From positions 248,001 to 312,000 of the forward strand of contig NZ_CP049258.1 of the NCBI RefSeq assembly GCF_011046735.1: a stretch of 64,000 nucleotides of DNA, written 5' to 3'. Under the pieces are notes generated by a model. The model did no database searches and had not been told where the DNA came from. It saw nothing but the letters and a program-made list of their open reading frames with translations. Numbering within the stretch: the stretch's first letter is position 1; every line of letters starts with the position of its first letter. The translations under genes and the position numbers were made by a program. This DNA comes from Nordella sp. HKS 07 (GTDB lineage Bacteria; Pseudomonadota; Alphaproteobacteria; Rhizobiales; Aestuariivirgaceae). Shown one piece after another: positions 61,584 to 64,000 of the stretch.

Positions 61584-62138
61584 CTATCCGATAAGCCGGG
61601 AAATCAGTATTCCGGCGACAAAAAGCGCCAATGCCCCGACGGAGAAGCCGGAAACCCAGGCGAGGATGAGAGCGCCTGTGGAATAGCCTGTGATCGCGGC
61701 TTTAGAATCTGCCGCTAGGGTAGAGACTGCGGTCATTTCACGCTCACGCGCGACAAGTCGATGGGCAATGTGCTGGGTGACGCGCTCGACCATCTCGGCC
61801 CGATCGGCGGTCTCGAAAAGCGTCTGGCGTCCCGCCGGACTATCCTGGACCAACCGATAGGTGCGGGGATCCGGCGCCATCACCACCGAGGTGATGAGAT
61901 CCACCCACAGACGCGGCGGATCGCCAGGCACAAGAGCCAGATCGATGAAGGAGGTGGCGGCACTGCCGCCGGCGACAATCGGCACGAGGTCGTCTTTCAG
62001 GACCTGCAACCTTAAGGTTTGGGCATCCCTGATTTCCAGAACGGCCTCGAAATGGGCGGCTTCCGCAAGACGGGCCTGGCGCAGCGCCCCGTTCAGACCC
62101 TGCTCTCCTGGCAATCTTGTCGACCGGGGGGAAACCAC
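61584..62138 (-). CDS. Unknown protein with a C-terminal membrane anchor
   Basis: 184 residues, no family recognised. The N-terminal about 125 residues look like a mixed soluble domain (LRLQVLKDDLVPIVAG, FIDLALVPGDPPRLWVDLIT, RTYRLVQDSPAGRQTLFE). A helix about 125-150 leads to a single membrane segment about 158-182 ending in RLIG, so it is tail-anchored with the domain in the cytoplasm. The GTG start is supported by AGGAG about 7 nt upstream. It lies upstream of the acyl-AMP ligase on the same strand, and may belong to the sphingolipid operon. Confidence 0.72.
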   Translation of the reverse strand: MVSPRSTRLPGEQGLNGALRQARLAEAAHFEAVLEIRDAQTLRLQVLKDDLVPIVAGGSAATSFIDLALVPGDPPRLWVDLITSVVMAPDPRTYRLVQDSPAGRQTLFETADRAEMVERVTQHIAHRLVAREREMTAVSTLAADSKAAITGYSTGALILAWVSGFSVGALALFVAGILISRLIG

Positions 62139-62241
62139 TAAAATACTCCTGAACTATGAATCGGTTGTGCCAAAATAGTCCGAGAAAAGAGTCGTTCCTT
62201 CAGCTATCTCCATATCTTGCAACTCCCGCACCAGCAAGGCC

Positions 62242-62730
62242 ATGACCGATTTGGACAATCCACTGCCTTCCAGCGCCCGGCGCGTCGCCGATGCGGCCCG
62301 CCTCCTGGGCCTTTCCCCGCACATCGTCACCATGGCGAACAGCACGCGAACAGCCGAGGAGGCAGCCGCATCCTGTGGTTGTACGGTCGCCCAGATCGTC
62401 AAGTCCCTGGTGTTTCGCGGCGCCCAGTCGGGCACCCCTTATTTGCTGCTGGTTTCGGGCAAGAACCGGGTCGATGAACGCAAGGCCGCGGATGTGATCG
62501 GCGAACGCCTGGCACGCCCCGATGCCGCCTATGTGCGCGGCACGACCGGTTATGCGATCGGCGGCATCCCGCCTTTCGGCCATGACGTGCCGCTCAAGAC
62601 CTACATGGATGCCGATCTGCTCGCTTTCGCGAGCGTATGGACGGCGGCTGGCACACCGCACTGCGTGATGCGCCTTTCCCCTGAGGAGCTGCGCGCCAAG
62701 ACCGGCGCCGAGACGATCAACGTCTATTGA
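62242..62730 (+). CDS. YbaK/EbsC-family aminoacyl-tRNA deacylase-like protein
   Basis: A 162-residue protein of the YbaK/ProX fold. Seen: AASCGCTVAQIVKSLVFRG (the conserved lysine in QIVKSLVF), the LLLVSGKNRVDERKAADVIGE block, and TGYAIGGIPPFGH, the characteristic substrate loop. Members edit mischarged Pro-, Cys- or Ala-tRNA; which substrate applies here cannot be read. Its end overlaps the convergent unknown gene by 7 nt. Confidence 0.9.
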   Translation: MTDLDNPLPSSARRVADAARLLGLSPHIVTMANSTRTAEEAAASCGCTVAQIVKSLVFRGAQSGTPYLLLVSGKNRVDERKAADVIGERLARPDAAYVRGTTGYAIGGIPPFGHDVPLKTYMDADLLAFASVWTAAGTPHCVMRLSPEELRAKTGAETINVY

Positions 62731-63437
62731 GTCTTGGCCGGCTGCGCCGTCCCGCCGCAGACCGTCGGCAGTGGCGCGTTGCCGAACCATAATTCGAAAG
62801 TATTGGGACGGACCTTCTTGGCGCCGTCCCAGATGGTGGTCAGGTTGATGACCTTGAGCTCGAGGCCGAGCGCGCCGAACATATTGGCGATGCCCTGGCC
62901 GCGCTCCACGTCGCTGTCCTTCAGCACCCGCAATTCATGCTGCTTACCGTCCCAATTCACCTGGGCGATCAGCGGCACCGAGATCTGCGAGCGGTCGGCG
63001 TCCTTCAGAGACAGGAGCATGGTGGCGATGCAGGCGCGCTGCTGGTCGTTCATGGCGTGGACGAAAAGCCGGCTCGGCAGGCGTTCGAGCGCCTTTCGGA
63101 AGGTCTCGGCGACCGCCGGATTCTCGTCCGACGCCTTCATCAGAGCAGCCTCCATCAAGGGCAGCATCTGCTTGTCGGCGGACGAATTGGCGTAATCGAG
63201 CTGGGCCGCTACGAATTCCACCGGTACCTTGTCGTTCTTGAGCAAATATTCGAGCATGGCGATACCGAACTTGCGCTTCTCGGCATTCTCGTCGCTGACG
63301 AGATCGATCATCGTCTTGAGGTCGGCAAGATTCTGCTGCCAGCGCGTGTAATAGAGGCCGGTGCCCGCCACGGTGAGCGGGATCATGACCGTCGCCAGGA
63401 GCTGGACCATAATCTCGCGCATGGGCCGTATCGACAT
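62724..63437 (-). CDS. Unknown protein with an N-terminal membrane anchor
   Basis: 237 residues, no family recognised. A single N-terminal hydrophobic helix (about 8-29, MVQLLATVMIPLTVAGTGLY) followed by a helical repeat-like region (MIDLVSDENAEKRKFGIAMLEY..., HEAT-like in spacing) to about residue 130, then a mixed C-terminal domain. Probably inner-membrane anchored. It is neither in an operon nor clearly linked to neighbours. Confidence 0.7.
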   Translation of the reverse strand: MSIRPMREIMVQLLATVMIPLTVAGTGLYYTRWQQNLADLKTMIDLVSDENAEKRKFGIAMLEYLLKNDKVPVEFVAAQLDYANSSADKQMLPLMEAALMKASDENPAVAETFRKALERLPSRLFVHAMNDQQRACIATMLLSLKDADRSQISVPLIAQVNWDGKQHELRVLKDSDVERGQGIANMFGALGLELKVINLTTIWDGAKKVRPNTFELWFGNAPLPTVCGGTAQPAKTQ

Positions 63438-63524
63438 ACTTCAACTCCATCGATTTCCGCCTTGCACCATCCCAATGAGGCGGAACGGTGGCCGTATACA
63501 GCGCGAGTCGATTCGCCGGAATCG

Positions 63525-64000
63525 CTATTCGCCGGACGGCGGCGGCAGTCTTGGGCGCAGCATATAGGCGGCCAGGGGCGGGATGGCGAGGCTCATGACA
63601 AAATAGCGCACCAATTGATGGGCGCCGACATAGGCCGGATCGAGATTGAGGGCGAGCGCGATGATCGCCATCGCATCGAGCCCACCCGGTGAAAAGGCGA
63701 GAAGCGTCAAGGTGAAGGGCAGATGGGCCAGGAGGCTGGCGAGCACGGCGCCCAGGATCGAGATCGCCAGCGCGATGGCGAAGCCCGCCAGACCGTCGGC
63801 CAGGCCGTAAAACAATTCGCCCGGACTGAAATCCTGGAATCGGCTGGCCATCGATGTGCCGAGGATCACATTGGCGAGGATCAAGGCGGGTGACGGCAGG
63901 ACGCCATGGGCGATGTCTCCGAGAAAGAAGCCGGCGCTCACCAGGATGGGACCGATGAACAGCCCGGCGGGAAATCTGAGACGTTCGAGAAGCAGCGCCG
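63525..64000 (-). CDS. AbrB-family (ammonia monooxygenase-like) membrane protein, C-terminal part
   Basis: The frame runs to the window edge (reading ALLLELRFPAGLFIGPIL upstream of a GTG at 63941), so the start lies beyond 64000. At least 157 residues are visible with about five membrane helices. The PAGLFIGPILVSAG segment and the FTLTLLAFSPGGLDAMAIIA helix match the duplicated AbrB transporter-like domain; despite annotations as a transcriptional regulator, this is a membrane protein of unsettled function. Confidence 0.82.
   Translation of the reverse strand, partial: ALLLERLRFPAGLFIGPILVSAGFFLGDIAHGVLPSPALILANVILGTSMASRFQDFSPGELFYGLADGLAGFAIALAISILGAVLASLLAHLPFTLTLLAFSPGGLDAMAIIALALNLDPAYVGAHQLVRYFVMSLAIPPLAAYMLRPRLPPPSGE

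Noticed and set aside
63525-64000. AbrB-type DNA-binding regulator
   Set aside because: The visible sequence is a series of membrane helices of the AbrB duplication family; there is no SpoVT/AbrB DNA-binding fold.

Overview
This 64 kb window is dense, high-GC DNA from an alphaproteobacterium, most likely a member of the Hyphomicrobiales (Rhizobiales). The evidence is gene content and order: uvrC-pgsA-moaD, a MarR/OmpR/EnvZ-type trio resembling petP-petR opposite ilvE, folB next to a folM-like reductase, a MoxR-DUF58-DUF4159 membrane cluster, and a Caulobacter-like ceramide locus. Most genes sit in tight runs with 1-4 nt ATGA or TGATG overlaps. No gene-free stretch exceeds 300 bases. The largest gaps are 15644-15902, 42960-43208 and 23697-23929. 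I see no tRNA, rRNA, CRISPR array, insertion sequence or phage gene.

Layout. 1-9.5 kb: the end of a MaoC-type dehydratase, a two-component system with a MarR partner, ilvE with a clear terminator, an NTF2-like protein, moaD, pgsA, uvrC, and an ArsR-AHSA1-ClpP operon. DUF6152 and DUF6644 genes point the other way. 9.5-17.4 kb: a carbohydrate ABC importer operon containing a GH84 hexosaminidase and an acetyltransferase that resembles the C-terminal domain of animal O-GlcNAcase, with a divergent GntR regulator and a frameshifted SIS sugar-phosphate gene. 17.4-23.7 kb: folB and a pteridine-reductase-like SDR, then an unfamiliar three-gene set (coiled-coil protein, ClpB-like AAA+ protein with a degenerate first ATPase domain, membrane protein) and a cupin. 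23.9-33.1 kb: an eight-gene operon joining a dipeptide/nickel-type ABC importer to a luciferase-like monooxygenase, a flavin reductase-Nudix-like fusion, a tautomerase and an alpha/beta hydrolase, opposite a TetR regulator with a palindromic site between them. 33.1-43.7 kb: cca, a CoA-type Nudix hydrolase, DUF1285, MoxR/DUF58/DUF4159 and small accessory enzymes.

43.7-62.1 kb is the most coherent region. I read it as a sphingolipid (ceramide) synthesis, head-group and export locus. Serine palmitoyltransferase, a dedicated acyl carrier protein, a ceramide reductase-like dehydrogenase and an acyl-AMP ligase form one minus-strand operon. A GNAT-fold ceramide synthase candidate overlaps an ABC exporter gene. 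An LptF-LptG permease pair is translationally coupled to a CDP-alcohol phosphatidyltransferase, a lipid kinase and a Tam41-like cytidylyltransferase candidate. Together they suggest ceramide -> ceramide-1-phosphate -> CDP-ceramide -> a phospho-head-group ceramide, followed by LptFG-type export. A GGDEF-EAL protein lies between the two halves.

62.2-64 kb: a YbaK-type deacylase, a membrane-anchored protein of unknown function, and a truncated AbrB-family membrane protein running off the end. Assignments rest on reading translated sequence and remembered family features; no database search was run.
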